Shown: positions 1 through 12,900, counted from the stretch's first letter. The stretch is DNA of 64,000 nucleotides from Helopsaltes ochotensis (GCA_013400155.1 VXBM01000873.1:1-64000); one strand, 5' to 3'. Numbers and translations are program-made. Notes: generated by a model from the letters alone, not told the origin.

Positions 1-3000
1 TTGTATCTAAGTAGATTCAACTTACTGTAAAGTTAAAGAATTGTCAAAATAATGGGCTTGGCCTGTGGGCATGAGCATCTGCTTAAATGCATTGTAATTG
101 TATTTTCAACATAATTAGGTACCTAATGTGTAAATGGCTGTGACTTATTGAGGAACTCTCTCACACTTTATTATCTACTTGTTTCATTAAAGCAGCAAAT
201 AACACATAGACAAAAAAAAAAGTCCCAATGCTTTTCAGCTTTAAAAAACGTGGTTGGTATCTTAGGCTGATAGGAAAACTTGCTTTCTGGGAGTTGCAGA
301 ATAGTAATATTTTACTCCTGTTAATAAATAACTGGTAGGGTCAAGGGGAAAAAGTGGCACAGTGTTTTTGATGAAGGCGACATTGTTTTCTCTTGCTCTG
401 GTCCAGCTGGTAGTCCCCATGCTGTGCTGGAAATAGGGGTTGCTATGCCTGGACATGGGGGGGGGTGCATGGGGGGGACTGACCTGGGGGTCTTTCTCTG
501 CGCCCCAGGGCCATTGCAATACCTGGACAATGCTGTGATAAGTTGTGGGGTCGGTTCTTGCCTAATTTCTCAGCTGGCTGTCTCTTTGCAGACAGGTGGG
601 GACAGATTTCTGCCTCACCTGCCCCTGGAGTCCAGCTGGCATGGAGTATCTGGACGACCAGCTGCCTGTCCCAGGGTGGTGTGGAGGAGCATCCCAACCT
701 CCTGCTGCTGTCTAGCATGGGACAAGGGACAGAAAGGTTTCCTCAGCTGCACAGCCTCCATGCACAGGTAGTAGGGAGCCTTGGACAACACTTCCCTTCC
801 CCTATATTATGTTAAGTGCTAACATGACACAGAAATCACTACTGCAGCCTGACTTTCAAACCTCTGCTGATGTTGCTGGTGTTTCTTTTTCACTGTGGTC
901 CAGGGCCTTGGCTCTGGTGGCTTATGGTGGCTGTGGAGATAATAGCTGGAGGAAAAAGTAGCTGGTGAGGACGAGAGAATACCAAACCTTTAGTGTGCAT
1001 AGCATGTTTTCTGCTGCTGGAATTGTAAAAATGTAAACCAGGAGAGACTCACTGCTGAATAGTCTTCCCACCTTTAAGACACCCTGGCTTGATAATGAAA
1101 AGTTGATGAAAGTATAATCTGTAGTTAACAGGGACTGGACAGTCCTATTGTGCTCAGTGCAGGTGTATCTGAGCCACAAAGTGAACAGATTAAAATCCAC
1201 AGGAGATTCCAGTGTCTGAAGATTTGAATTATAAAATTAGACATTAGAATTAAATACAGCAGGAATATGAAGCACATGAGAAATTTGCGTATAGCGCTGA
1301 TATCTTAGGGCTGGAGGGTATGGGGGATGAAGTCATTCATATGTGACTTTTAAACTTACTCCTCTGGCAGTTTTCTTAAACTAAATGGTTACGCCATAAA
1401 AGCTTGCTCAGTGACCAGTTTTGCAGTGATCAAAGTTATTCGGATATTACGAAATTGTTGGATGCATTGAGGTTTTTAAGTTGGCAGATGGGAAACTTTG
1501 GGAAACATAAGTAGTTTTTGAATAAACAGAATCCCCAAACCAGCACTTGCTTAATATGTTGATTTAGGGGGTCAAGGAAGCCTTATGCAAATCTATGGGT
1601 CCAGTGATGAAATTCATTGTCTTCAGAAGCTCTCCTGTAACTTTGCAAGACTTTTGCAACTTAAGTCTTTAATGAGCGTTAGTATTTTAATAAGATTTCT
1701 CTTTTTGACACACCTTCTATTTGCACTCACGAATATTTGTCATCCTGGAAGCTGATTCTTTTTTGTTTTTTAAACTTTTCGGCTCTTCTGTGCTAGGTGC
1801 TGTCAGTGTAGCCGGATGTTCCACTTCATTTTCATGTCTTCATCGCCTTTTGTGTTCCCAGATGAGACTTCCTTCTGTATCTCTTGCTCTTGATTTCTGT
1901 GTCACGGACAATGGGCATCTTTGAGAGGTTTTCATACGCTTCACAGAAGGGCCATGCCCTTTTCTAAAGATTGCTTGAAAAGAAGTGGGCAAAGTTTATA
2001 ATAACCTTTTGGCCATGCCCAGAGCAATTTCTCCAATTAGAAGCTGGTGTTTAGATGGCGTTTTTAAGAAATGTATGTGCAATAATTAAACTAACTAGCA
2101 GGAGTTATAATTCAGTAAAGTCGGCAGGGCCGGTCTGTTGTGCATTGTTCCTGCTTGGCCAAGCGTAGGGGGGAAACTTTTTTTGCCACGCTGGGAGTTG
2201 GAGCTAAGTGCTCCCTTTCTTTTCTCTCCCTGCCATATCCTCTCATGCCACCAAAAAATTAAATTAACACCCCACCAGAAGTTTTGCAGTCATTAGTGGA
2301 TGATTATGGTGAAGTGTAGACTGTTGGACATTAAATGTTATTCATCTATAGACATTTATAAATCATGAAATCCTTTTTTTACTCCCAATTATCTCCTTTA
2401 TTTAATGAAAATTTCTTTTAAGTGAGGGAGCATTAGGTTTCATAGTAATAAAGGCTCCCATGACTTTACCACATACTCAACTACAGTTTCGTATGCCTTG
2501 TTGTATTACTCCGGGAAATACAGTGGATTTAAATGACAATTTTTTTTCTCCTTCTCTACCACTCCAACCTAGAGCAAGTTAGAGATTCACTAAGCACCTT
2601 TTTTATATGTGTGAGGTGGTTATTGCAGCCTGAAAAAAAAGGGTAAACTTAAGCTTATGGCCAGGCTGAAGTGATTATGAATTTACTCCCAACTCTGAGT
2701 AAAGAACTTCACTGCTCAAGTGTTGGGTTGGGCCTTTAATGTAATTTGTAAAAGCAGCTTTCAGAGGCTGGGGAGACAGAGACAAGAGCTAAATGAGAAT
2801 GGACTGCATATAAAGTGCCTGATTTCTCAGTACGTGGTTTGTGCTTGAGTTGTGGGAATGAAGTCTCAGAGTCAGAATTGCTTTCTGCTCTTTAAAGAAA
2901 ATTGTGGATGGCCTGCAAGGCTAGTGCTAGTCATCAAAAATGTATTATGAAAGTAAAAAGAACACAAGGGATGGAAAGATATGGTTTATTTAATTTCATT

Positions 3001-3825
3001 TTTTCACTCAAAGCAGCTTCTCTTGAACAAACAAAGTCAAGTACACAGATCTGTGGTATTCATTGTGCAACTCAAAGGAAGGATTTATAAGGTTAATAGC
3101 CAGCTAGTACTGTCTCCCCACCTCCTTCCTCCCCACAAAGAGCACCATTGTATAGGAAAGCATCTTTTCCGGTGGCAAATAAGTCATGCAGGCTTGCAAG
3201 TTAAGTGCACGCTCTATGTGAAAAGCAATGCTGTAAGGGAACCATGGTGGCCGAGAGCAGCCCTTGGCCATGGGGCTTTGACAAAGCAAGGGATCTTTCA
3301 CTCTCTCCATCTCTTTGTTTGTGCATGAGGGTCTGGTCTTTAATTAAATGCTCCTCGTTCCGTTCCTCAAAGGGCTCTTGTCTTTGCTGGGGAGCAGCAC
3401 AGTGGGTGTGCACTGAATGAAGCCCTTGTGAGGTGCTGTTCCCAGAACTTAAGTGGGCTCCTGGGCTGCCAGCATCATGTGCCACCAGACCAGTCACTAA
3501 ATCACCTTTCCATCTGTCTCACTCTTCTTTTTTACATAGTCATTTTTGGATTTAAGAAGACTGAGGTGAAGGAGATGTCCAGGGGCCATGCAATGGATAA
3601 CCATGGAGTTGCCAGTCACAGGCACGTCCAACCTGCCCGCTCATTTTTACCATTTTGTAGCATGAAAACTCAGTTGTGTTTCCCCTTTTGTCCATCTTTG
3701 TAATTTGCTAATAAGAGGCATGTTGGTAAATACTTTACTTACCAAATTGTAATGATTTTAGTTGACAAAGTACCTTCTATGCACGTTGCCTCAGTTTAAA
3801 ATTTTGCTTTGAATGAGTTTTTATT
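1..3825. other. Non-coding unique sequence, no gene seen
   Basis: A+T-rich sequence with stop codons frequent in all frames. The open frames of 60-115 codons between 260 and 820 and around 3000-3700 lack splice context, domains or compositional bias that would support coding. The only structured element I see is the G-run cluster listed separately. I recognise no transposon here, although old diverged copies could be missed by eye. Confidence 0.6.
436..510 (+). other. G-run cluster, G-quadruplex potential
   Basis: The plus strand carries G runs at 436-439 (4), 457-465 (9), 471-477 (7), 486-490 (5) and 508-510 (3), separated by short loops. The 457-490 core alone has three runs of five or more, and the nine-base run can supply two tetrad strands. 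This meets the usual sequence pattern for an intramolecular G-quadruplex. It is isolated: the flanks are A+T-rich and there is no CpG island, so a promoter role is not indicated. Confidence 0.6.
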
Positions 3826-4220
3826 CAAAGAATGGCTTGGGTTGGAAGGGACCTTAACGATAATCTTATTTCAACCCCTGTGCCATGGCCCAGGAACCTT
3901 CCACTAGACCAAGTTGCTCAGAGCTCCATCCAACCTGGCTTTAAATGCTTCCAGGAATGGGACACCCATAGCTTCTTTTGACAACCTGTTCCAGCACCTC
4001 ACCACCCTCACAGTAAAGAATTTTATCCTAGTATCTGTGCTAAACCTACTCTCTTTCAGTTTAAGGCCATTCCCCTTGTCCTATCACTACACAGGATAGT
4101 GAAAAGTCTCTTTTCCAGCTCTCTTGCAGGCCTCCTTTAGGTACTGGAAGGTACTAGAAGGCCTCCCCAGAGTCTTCTCAGTCTGTCTCTATCAGAGAGG
4201 TGCTCCAGCTCCCGATCCTG
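3826..4220 (-). mobile_element. CR1 LINE fragment, 3' end
   Basis: The plus strand reads as the reverse complement of the 3' region of an avian CR1 retrotransposon. It opens with the GGTTGGAAGGGACCTT-type motif, continues through phrases such as CAACCTGTTCCAGCACCTCA and CACCCTCACAGTAAAGAA, then CCCCTTGTCCTATCACTACA, and stops near GTGCTCCAGCT. The element therefore points left, with its 3' end near 3826. It is 5'-truncated as most CR1 copies are, has diverged by small indels (for example a duplicated GGTACT-type stretch near 4140-4160), and carries no functional reverse transcriptase. The short plus-strand open frame inside it (3914-4099) is not a gene. Confidence 0.93.
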
Positions 4221-6504
4221 GAGAAATGTGCATTTAGTGTACAGAGAAAGGCGCTAGGAAGGGTCAACTGCCTGAAAACACTGCTGTCTCTGGGCTTGAC
4301 TGGCGGGCTTTTGTTCCAGCTCTTTTGTAAAGGCAATGATAACAAAGATGGTGCTCTCTCCCAGCAATTCTGGTGTTGTTTCCTTAAGCCACAATTTTGG
4401 ATGGTAAATCTCCTTTCTGCAGGCCAGGAGAATCACAGCTTGTCCCCCAAAAGAATGTGCCAAAGCGTTACCACATTCTTGTCTGCATTTTAGACACTCT
4501 TTTGGAGAGTGTAGCAAAAAAGGTGCAACCCAGGTGGATTGAGCATCCTCCAAAACTCTTGGCATCAAAAGCTGCTTCCCAAGCAACGTCACTCCTTCCC
4601 TTGGCTATGGCAAACATGATAGGCAGGCTTCTCTTTTCTTTTAGTAGTCAAGGAAAGCCTGAAGTGTTCAGAGTAAATAAAAACTGTAACCAGATGGTTG
4701 TTTCCTCTGCAGAAACTGAGGCTCTGAAATGTGAGGATGGAAGGAACTTCTTAATAGTTTCTGAAATAACAGAAATTTAACAGGGTTCTAAAAATTCAAG
4801 CTGTCTCCAAACTTTTTCTTCTTTGTTTTAAATACAAGAACATAAATGTTTTGATTATTTTCTAATGATGTTGACTGCTGAGAATGTTATTGTAGTCTCT
4901 GGTTTCCGATATTGAAACTGCTCCCTGGGTGGGCCAGATCTGGAAAGATTTTTAAGGATATTACATTCTTGGAATAAAATCCCTTCACCTAGTATGTAAA
5001 CATGCTTTCTTCTGTCTGCTGTACTTGATCCCTCTATTTATGACTTGGGATTTCACCCGAGACCTGTGATGAGAGGTATCAGAATGTAAAGAATGTACAA
5101 ACACATATATTTTGATGAAACAAAGCGTTTTCATGTTGATATTTGAGCAGGTCTTCACGCCTCCTTTTTAAATTGGAGTCCTGTTCTGAGCCACAGTAGC
5201 AATTGAGCACACATTCAAAGGTCAATAACTATCCAGGGAATCTGAACAGGGGTTCTTCTGGTTGCATTTTTTTTCCTGTACAGAGAAGCAATGGTGTAAT
5301 ATTACCATCAGCACTTATTATATTTGCTTTTCTTATGAAAGCAAGTTACTATTCTGTGCACTAAATTAGTGCACAGATTAATGACTTCTGTAGTGTATTT
5401 TCTGGAGCTGGGTATAATTCTAATCCACGTAATATGAGACGTTGTTGTTGTTCTTGCACATGAGGACAGGATGGGGTACCAAAATAGCAGAAGTTGGAGC
5501 AAAACATAGCAGCCTTTTAGCTTAACCTAGAATTCCACCATCAGATAATTAATAAAGAAACATGCAGGTGTATCAAAGATTGCTCTTTTAGAAGTGCAAA
5601 CCAATTCACTTAAGCTCTGATAAACAACTCCAAATTTAGTTCTTTACAGAATCAGTATACTGTGACTGTGTAAAATGCTTCCACTCAAAGAGCTTATTTG
5701 GGTATACTCCAGAAGTTTTAGTTTTAAAAGGAATTTTTGGTAACTGTTAGTACTTCAGAGGGTACATATGCTGGCTTATGCATGTCTTTAGAGGAGGATG
5801 AGAATGCTGAAGGACACATTGCTGGCCCCAGGATGGGGAATCCCACTGAGAGAGCAGAATGGTGGATGGTGACCCAATGGCTTTCACAATTACATGGCCT
5901 AAACCACAGTGGCCTGTAGGAATGGTCTGGCCACAGGGCAGGCTGATTCCTCCTTCTGGTGCCAGCAGAAGGGGAATAAAGGCATGCGCTGGGGCTGGTC
6001 TGTGGCTGAGCGTCTCAGTTCCCTTATTGGTAGCAGGGCAGTTGTGTTGCTGTGTCCAACCTCGTCAGTGACTGCAGCTCCAGTAACTCCTGCTTGTCTG
6101 CTGCCTTGCAGTTGTATGTGCTGCAATGTCTCCTCTCACCAGCTGTTCAGAGGCTCCTGGGAAGGAGTGAAACTACAAGAACCCTGTTTTCACTGGAGTT
6201 GTAAAACTTGCAGTGTATTGTTAGCATTAGAACAAGCTGGGTGCTGCCAGTGCATTGAGATTTGGCAGCAGAGTCTTAGGTGTTATTGAGGGGCTATAAA
6301 ATGAATAATTCTTTTCTAAAAATGGAAACATTTTTTTGTTCTTTACAGAAGTTCTATTGCTAGTCTAGCAAAACTTTCAGCTAAAGAAGAAAAATCAGTA
6401 TTCACTTTTTCAGATTATAGTTGTATTTTCCACTTTGGTCATAATATCCATGGATATCTTTCTATATGCAAAGATTATGGAAGAAACAGATTTCTAGATG
6501 CGGC
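4221..6504. other. Non-coding unique sequence, no gene seen
   Basis: No repeat or gene is recognised. Frames at 4254-4592 and 4397-4780 exceed 110 codons but overlap each other on opposite strands and show no conserved motif. The segment 5840-6290 is somewhat G+C-richer and open in two plus frames, again without recognisable protein features. Confidence 0.5.
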
Positions 6505-6535
6505 AGCCTTTCTCCCGGTTGCTGGGAGAAAGGCT
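6505..6535. repeat. Perfect short inverted repeat (hairpin)
   Basis: A 12-bp perfect stem (arms 6505-6516 and 6524-6535) encloses a 7-base loop. Beyond the stem, pairing continues only weakly (6502-6504 with 6541-6543 across an internal loop), so it is shorter than a typical microRNA precursor stem. It could form a stable RNA or DNA hairpin; any function is unknown. Confidence 0.7.
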
Positions 6536-6805
6536 TAATGGCCTAATAAATGCATCATGTATACTTACCTTGTGTTAGCAGTATTCTTGGATGCGTGAGG
6601 TTACAGAGTGCTGCCACTGTGCCAAGAGCAGTGCATACAGTTTATTATGTCCCTTTGCAAAGAGATCAGCTTGACATAAATAAGGTTGATCGTTGCCTGT
6701 TAATTTATTGTGTTTGAATTCTAAAGAAGCAACTGAAGTCCTGTAAGCTCCATGTGATGCTGCAGTGAACTTCTGTGTGTTTGGTGGGGCTTTTTTGTAG
6801 TTTTA

Positions 6806-6838
6806 GGGGTGGAGGTTGGGGTTTTTGGGAGGGTTGGG
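6806..6838 (+). other. G-run cluster, G-quadruplex potential
   Basis: Five closely spaced G runs on the plus strand, at 6806-6809, 6818-6821, 6827-6829, 6831-6833 and 6836-6838, have loops of 1 to 8 bases and fit the four-run G-quadruplex pattern. They sit in a G/T-rich tract that continues to about 6860 as T runs. There is no CpG enrichment or gene next to it. Confidence 0.65.
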
Positions 6839-8855
6839 TTTTTTGTTTCTGTTTTTTTTAATTGCTTTCCTTTTAGGGAAGGTGTTTTACTCAAAGGTCA
6901 TGATGTGGTTTTTGGATGCCAGTAGTCTTTAGCCTACCCTTGAGCCTTCCAGCCACTCTTCAGCATGTGTGGAATTGGACCATGCCCTTGACTTCCACTC
7001 TGGCAGACTGGCATTAAATGTTTGCTCTTCTGCTTATGCATATCGCAGGGCTAGTGCCCAAACAAGTTCCCTTTTCACTGACAGATGAAATAACAATAGC
7101 TGGCATTAAGAGAAAGATGAGTGTTTTCTTTGGGTTTCCCTGAAGGGCCTCCTTTGTCTCCACCGTCTCTACTCAGGGAAACATGTACACATTGCTAAAT
7201 CTGAGGATGCTGTTGAGATGCTCTGGCTTGTGAAGTCAGGAGTAGGTCAGCACCCATGTGAAGATTTCCATCACTTGGTGTGCCTGCTACCTGGTAAGGC
7301 TTTGCAAGTAGTCCCTGTCCAGTGGGGTGGTCCAGGCTGATGTGGGCAATCTTGAGACCGCAAAGCAGAGAGTGAAACATCCACAAGCACCAGGAAGGAG
7401 AGTAGAGGAGAAGGGTCCTGGTGGACTGCCCCTTACTCAGTGTTTATCTGGCTCAAAGGAGGAGAAAATTATGAACAGCTAGATGAACCTGAATAGATAT
7501 TTACAGTTGCCTGATACTGCCTGAGTCTGGCTGTGGGAAGTCAGCAGCTCACCTGGGCTATAAGGATGTCGTAATTATGCTAACATGCTCACAAGGTGGT
7601 TTAACCAGTAGAAAACCAGGATTTTAATATCTATTTAAAGCAAATACAGTATCTAACATAGTAGTAATTTTTAGCATAAGGGGTTATTGAAAATAAATAA
7701 AAAGGGGAAGGAATTTTTTCCCTGGTTTAATCATAGGAAAAAGAATTTAAAGGGAGCACATTCACCTGCTGTCTCTGAAGTGGGGAGGGAAAAAGCTTTG
7801 AGGACACTAAACTTTGCTGCCATCATTGCTAGTTTATCACAATTATCCTATTGGATAAAAAGAAATATGTTATTTGTGTTACTGATTGAAAAATCCTAGG
7901 CAACTTGAGGGAAAAATTATAATTTTGCGAGAAGCTGCAGAGAAGAAAACTCACAAGGGGCTAAACAGTTGATAAAAAAGGGAGAAGAAAAATAACTCCA
8001 AATCTCTGCAATCTTAGATGTTCTAGAAAAAAGTTTGTTTTTCAAACAGTTACCTTCAGACCAGATGTCAGCCTTGTAGGGAATCCTTTATGAACATGAA
8101 GGTCTGGAAAGAGTGGGAGACCAAAAAAGAAGGGAAGCCAGCCAGTCTTTTAGTGAAATGAACAAATAATCTTGGACATAGTGCTTCATGTGGTCGGGAG
8201 GCAAGGTTGGTAGGTGTCAGGTTGCTCTGTTTTTATGAAAACTGGAGACTTTAATTGTACTTAATGTGTTTTCTAAGGAGGTCTAGCTACATGATATCTC
8301 CATCCTTAAGGCGATTGGGACATGTCTGCAACATGGAGATGGAAGAACATAGGGCTCATAGGGCCATGAAGCTTTGCAGTGTTTCTTGAAGAAATTTTGT
8401 GTGCTTAAGTATTCCCTGCTGGAAGCTCAGGGCAATTTTCAGAAGGGCTTGCTTGATATAGACATATGTGTGAGGGTGTATATAGTGTTTTAAGTGCTGT
8501 ACAAACAGAGGTTTTTCATTATTTTGAGTGGTCTCGATTAAACAAGGTACAGATACCCACATGTACTTATAGTAAGTCAAGTCTGAGTCTGGTGGGAGGA
8601 CTCACATTTTTGAATATAGGCATGTCGTATATTCTTGCATTTGCCTGACTGTTGTTAAGAGATTTGCCAGAGGAATCTCTTCCTGGTTAATTCCAGAGTG
8701 GATCATCTGTGTCTAAACCAGGAGACTTTTGAGAATTAGGCTTGGGAATCCAAGACTAGTATTCTTTGCATTTTTATTTTGATGTATATCATACTCCGAG
8801 AAATAAATAGCAGAAGAGCTTGCCCAGCTTTTGTAGGTGACTTTAGGAAAATATA
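6839..8855. other. Non-coding unique sequence, no gene seen
   Basis: A+T-rich sequence with short unsupported open frames (for example 7195-7386 minus, 7687-7899 plus, 8356-8580 minus). No repeat family is recognised. Confidence 0.5.
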
Positions 8856-8930
8856 AAGAGGAAGTATTAATTAATACTTCAATAAAAGTATGAAGAGGAA
8901 GTCTTAATTAATACTCTTTCAATAGAGATA
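8856..8930. repeat. Imperfect 37-bp tandem repeat with palindromic core
   Basis: Two adjacent copies of a ~37-bp unit, each beginning AAGAGGAAGT (8856 and 8893), each carry a TTAATTAATACT core and end in a TCAATA-like tail. In the first copy, 8861-8880 is a perfect 20-bp palindrome centred on TTAATTAA. In the second copy one substitution (A to C near 8902) and a small insertion break the symmetry, which suggests duplication followed by decay. Neither unit matches a transposon terminus I know. Confidence 0.75.
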
Positions 8931-9755
8931 AAGTTGTAAAAAGTAGTCAACTTGATCTACAATCATTCTGATTTCTTTCCTTGGGTAGGAATTAGTGGCT
9001 ATCATCTTGTCATATTTTATTTATGGCAGTAGCTTGTAGCCTTTAGCTTATAGATTTCTTATTAATTCAAGGTCTTTGGTTTTGTTTCCAAGGTACTTTT
9101 TATAGTTAGTTTGTCTTTGCTAGAGATGTATGGCTAGAGCTCCTCAGTGAAGCAGATGCCAAATAGCTGTTGGAAGGTCTGTAGAGACTTGCTTCTTGGC
9201 TGCCTTTCAAGTGCAGTATGGCTGTAAAATGTTTTAGTGTCAGAATCACTACATCTGTCATTGTTCTGCTTTTCTCTGTCAATAACTAGTCTCATTCAGT
9301 GACATATTTGTTCTTCAAGGGGGAAAGCAGATTCATCTGTGTGCCACCACATGCATCTTTTCAATTTTTCTGCTCAGATAATCATTTGGCTTCAGGTTTC
9401 AGTGGTTACTTAAATTAATCCCAGTGATATCTTTCCAGTCTCTTCAATGTTTGTGTTGAGAGAAAGGCCGAAACATATCCTGTCTGTTGGGAACCACTAG
9501 ACACCAGTCATCTGGTGAGATGGAAGAAAAGTCAGCTACAGTCTTCAGTGTTGATTTCTATGATGACTGACTGGGGTAAAAATGAAATAATTTTGACAAA
9601 ACTTTTCCCACTACTTAGGACAATATTGAACAACTGGGATGTGTTATTTCAATTTCTCCTTTCTTTTTGTGCTGGGAGCACTTTTGGTTGTTGGCTTGCA
9701 CACCCATTTAGGTAATTTATGCTGCCTCCTGTCCTGGTGAGTAACAATCCACTAG
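8931..9755. other. Non-coding unique sequence, no gene seen
   Basis: No repeat or gene is recognised. Open frames are short and lie in A+T-rich sequence. Confidence 0.5.
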
Positions 9756-9915
9756 TGTGGTGATCCTCACCTTTCTTTAGTTTGCAGATTGCTGAGTTTC
9801 CAGTGAAAATACAGCAAATGTAAGTGGTGCTTTTCACTTTTATCTTTTTGTGGACCATTTGGAAAAGAGTACAAATCCCTTGGGGACCTGCAGACCCCAA
9901 GTTAAAAACTCCTGA
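9756..9915. mobile_element. Ancient hAT-type non-autonomous DNA transposon relic
   Basis: The segment starts with a GTGATCCTCACCTTT-like edge and ends with CAGACCCCAAGTTAAAAACT. The right edge read backwards (AGTTTTTAACTTGGGGTCTG) resembles the TTCTTAACCTGGGGTC-type terminus of amniote hAT/Charlie-like MITEs. An internal TGTGGACCATTTGG phrase also fits that group, whose copies describe a 'dark' GGACC/CAGACCCC pattern. The left terminus is degraded and I could not identify a clean 8-bp target duplication. About 160 bp, no coding capacity. Family assignment is from memory of the consensus style and is tentative. Confidence 0.45.
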
Positions 9916-12900
9916 CCTTGCCAATCCCAGCATTTTACACCTCAATGTGCAGGTACCTACACAGCTGAAGCTTGTGCTCCCCTACCAGTATGCTGCAGAC
10001 TTACCAAACTTTCCCTTCAAATAATTCAAAATTTATCATCTATGATAGCTACCCTGAGCCTCAGTGTTTGTTCTGCACGTTTTCCTCATCATCTTTTCTT
10101 CAAGGATACCTGTGGTGGTAACTTCTGGAGCAGCAGAGATGACTGAGAGTTTGATGACTGCAGGCTGGAAAGCTTGGTCCAAGCGTTACTCCTTGCCTTG
10201 TGTTTGAGAGCACAAGTCTTTTGGGGCAGAGAACTTGGTGGCTCTGTCACATTGATGTGCTGGGCACTGCAGTGCTGAGCCGGGGCTTCTGTGCTCTCAC
10301 AGCGCAAAACCTTGTATAATAATACACATATATGTGGTTACTCGTGAATGAGAGGTAATCTGTAAATAGGCAGCCAGGCAAAGAATTCTTGTTCAAAACC
10401 TGCCTGGATTTGCTTTACCTGTTTTCTCACCACTTAGGCAACAGTAATTACTTTTTGTGGCAGTCCTCAGCCTGCTGCATGAATGAGTTGCATGCAGAAG
10501 TCTTTAAGGCTTTAGTAGAGCTGTGGTGAGTTTGCAATCACAGATACTTAGATATGTGTTTGGCTTCAATCTGGACCCATAGATGTGTAATAGTTCATAA
10601 ATGCCTATCCTTGCTTTATTTGCTCCAGTTGTTAACTAATAAAATGAGAGCAGGGCCCAATGCGTCAATAGATGTAAGAGGAGACGTGCCATACTGTCCC
10701 AGCCTGTGGTCTTGTACTCTTGGTATCTGACATGTAAACACTACCTGTGATTGCACAAAAGGGAACTGGAGACTCTCATGGTTTATATGGTGTTTCTTTT
10801 AATAAACTGAAAGATAGTGATTCTTGTATGACGTTACCTGTAGATTTTAGTACTGTATATGGTTTCTCGCAGACTTGTTCTTTCCTAGTTGTGGTAAGAA
10901 AAGATGAAATTTGCCCCTTAAGGCACCTCTGCATCTTCTACTGAAGCATGTTTGTCAGTGCAGTCCTTTTAAGGTTTGTCGGTAGGGTCTCTTCTCTCTT
11001 TGCTAATGTCCAGAAGTACATCCGTGGAAGTGACCTACTCTTGCCCTGGGAAAGCAGAGGTGGAAAGAGAGGTGGTATCTTGTGGGGTATCTTTCTTTTC
11101 CCTTCCTGAAACCACAGGAATCAAGATGACTAAGGTTTCTTTCAGCCTTGGGCTCCTTGATTTTTCCTGCATGTGTTTCAGCTGAATATAAATACATCTG
11201 ACTTAGTTTTGAAGTAGCCAGCTCAGGTGTGGTTTGCATTCTTCAGCTCCAGCAATAATTATGGTTTTCAACATAGTCTGACTCCCCTTGCTGCTCAGGG
11301 AGCCTGTGATGAGCTGCTGCAGTAAGAGACTTGAGTTCCTAGATTAAAGCCAGTTCAGGCTTATCCAGACTGCAGTGCTGGGATATGGTAACTCTCCTTT
11401 ACAAACTGAGCTATTGCAGTGAATTCCTCAGGGCTTTTTGCTTCCTGCCTTTTGAATTTCTTTTTCTGTGAACTTAGCAAGTGTGGCTTTTACCTTCATC
11501 TATGACTGACCTTTTCTCAATGCTATCTCTCTACTTAAAAGCTCATGCCAGCATGTAAGCTCTTGTCATCTTCTCCAGCAGTGACTTTGTGCCAGGATCA
11601 CACCAGTCTGATAAAGTGCCCTGAACAGCCTGTCCCTTCTCAGCCTACCTGCCTCACTGCTTGCAGCATCATCGTTCTTCTGTTGGCTCTGCTCTCCCTG
11701 CTTCTACAAAATCCACCTTCTTCAGAGACATCTCATTTCTCCTGATGGCTCCAGAAATTTCACTGACTGCGTTTGGTGCTAGCTGGGGCTGAGCCTTCAA
11801 AAGTTGGCTCTTGGAATGGATATGCTGACACCGTGCTTTGAAGTCAGACCATGTGTTTTGTAAAGGGCATGTTTTTGATCCTTAAAAACATGAGATGGTT
11901 AAGGCAAGGCATGAGGCCAAACAGTGTGGGAAAAATGGGGTTGAGAAAACAACTGCTGGGGTGTACTGGGGTAGATGTGCGAAGTGCTTGAGTCAATTGT
12001 ACCAGTGCTGTCCCTACCTTGCCTTTTTACTTTTCTCTTTACACTTCATTAAGTAAGGCACAGGTCCACTTCCAGATGTTTGACTGCGGTACTGTAGCCT
12101 TCCTTATACTTGGCAGGAACTGAACTTCCCTCTGTACCTGCACTGCAACAGTGATTTGAGCTGGTAGGGGTCAGCAGCAAGGAGGTCATGCAGCCTTTGC
12201 TCCAACACAGGAGCCCACAATGAGCCATCTCAAAGGCAAAAACCTAACCTGGAGTGAGGAGGGAGGAAAGGAGAGTTCAGGATAAATTACTGTGGACCTG
12301 CTGCCTTATCTCCTCTGCATTATAATCTTCAAACAAATCTGTGTGGAATCTTAAGGTAATTTTGGTAGGATGAGACCTCCATAGGTCTCTGACCTCCTGC
12401 TTACAGCCATGACATTGGGTAAATTGTTCCCATCATCTAACCTGTAATGTCCTGCTGAAGACAGCAGCAGCTAACAGCAGTTCTGGTGGATCTTGTGGAT
12501 GATTTCCCCAGTTCCCACATATTTTGCTGTGGACAGGTCCTTTTGGAACCTTGGCTCCTGCCTAACAGGTTCCCCTGGTCTTTCTGCCTCCAGTTGCTCT
12601 GTGTAATGGGGGACCTGGGAGCACCCAGTGCCGTCTGGCTGTCTCTTCCACCCACACTGTTTGGACACTGGCTTTCTTGAGGCAAATCTTTATGAATGCA
12701 CAGCTCTGAACAAGATTAGGCAGCTGTTGCCTTTAGTTGAAATGTGTTTGTCTAAAAAAAAGAAGTGTAACTCCTTCCCCAGCCTGCCTCAGATAGATTT
12801 CTGTGTTTTGACAGATTCTTGAGGTGATTGACAGATCTATAGTTGCCAGCAGCTTTTTATAGGAGATTTTCTTACCCTTCTTGTCTTGGGAAAGACTTTT

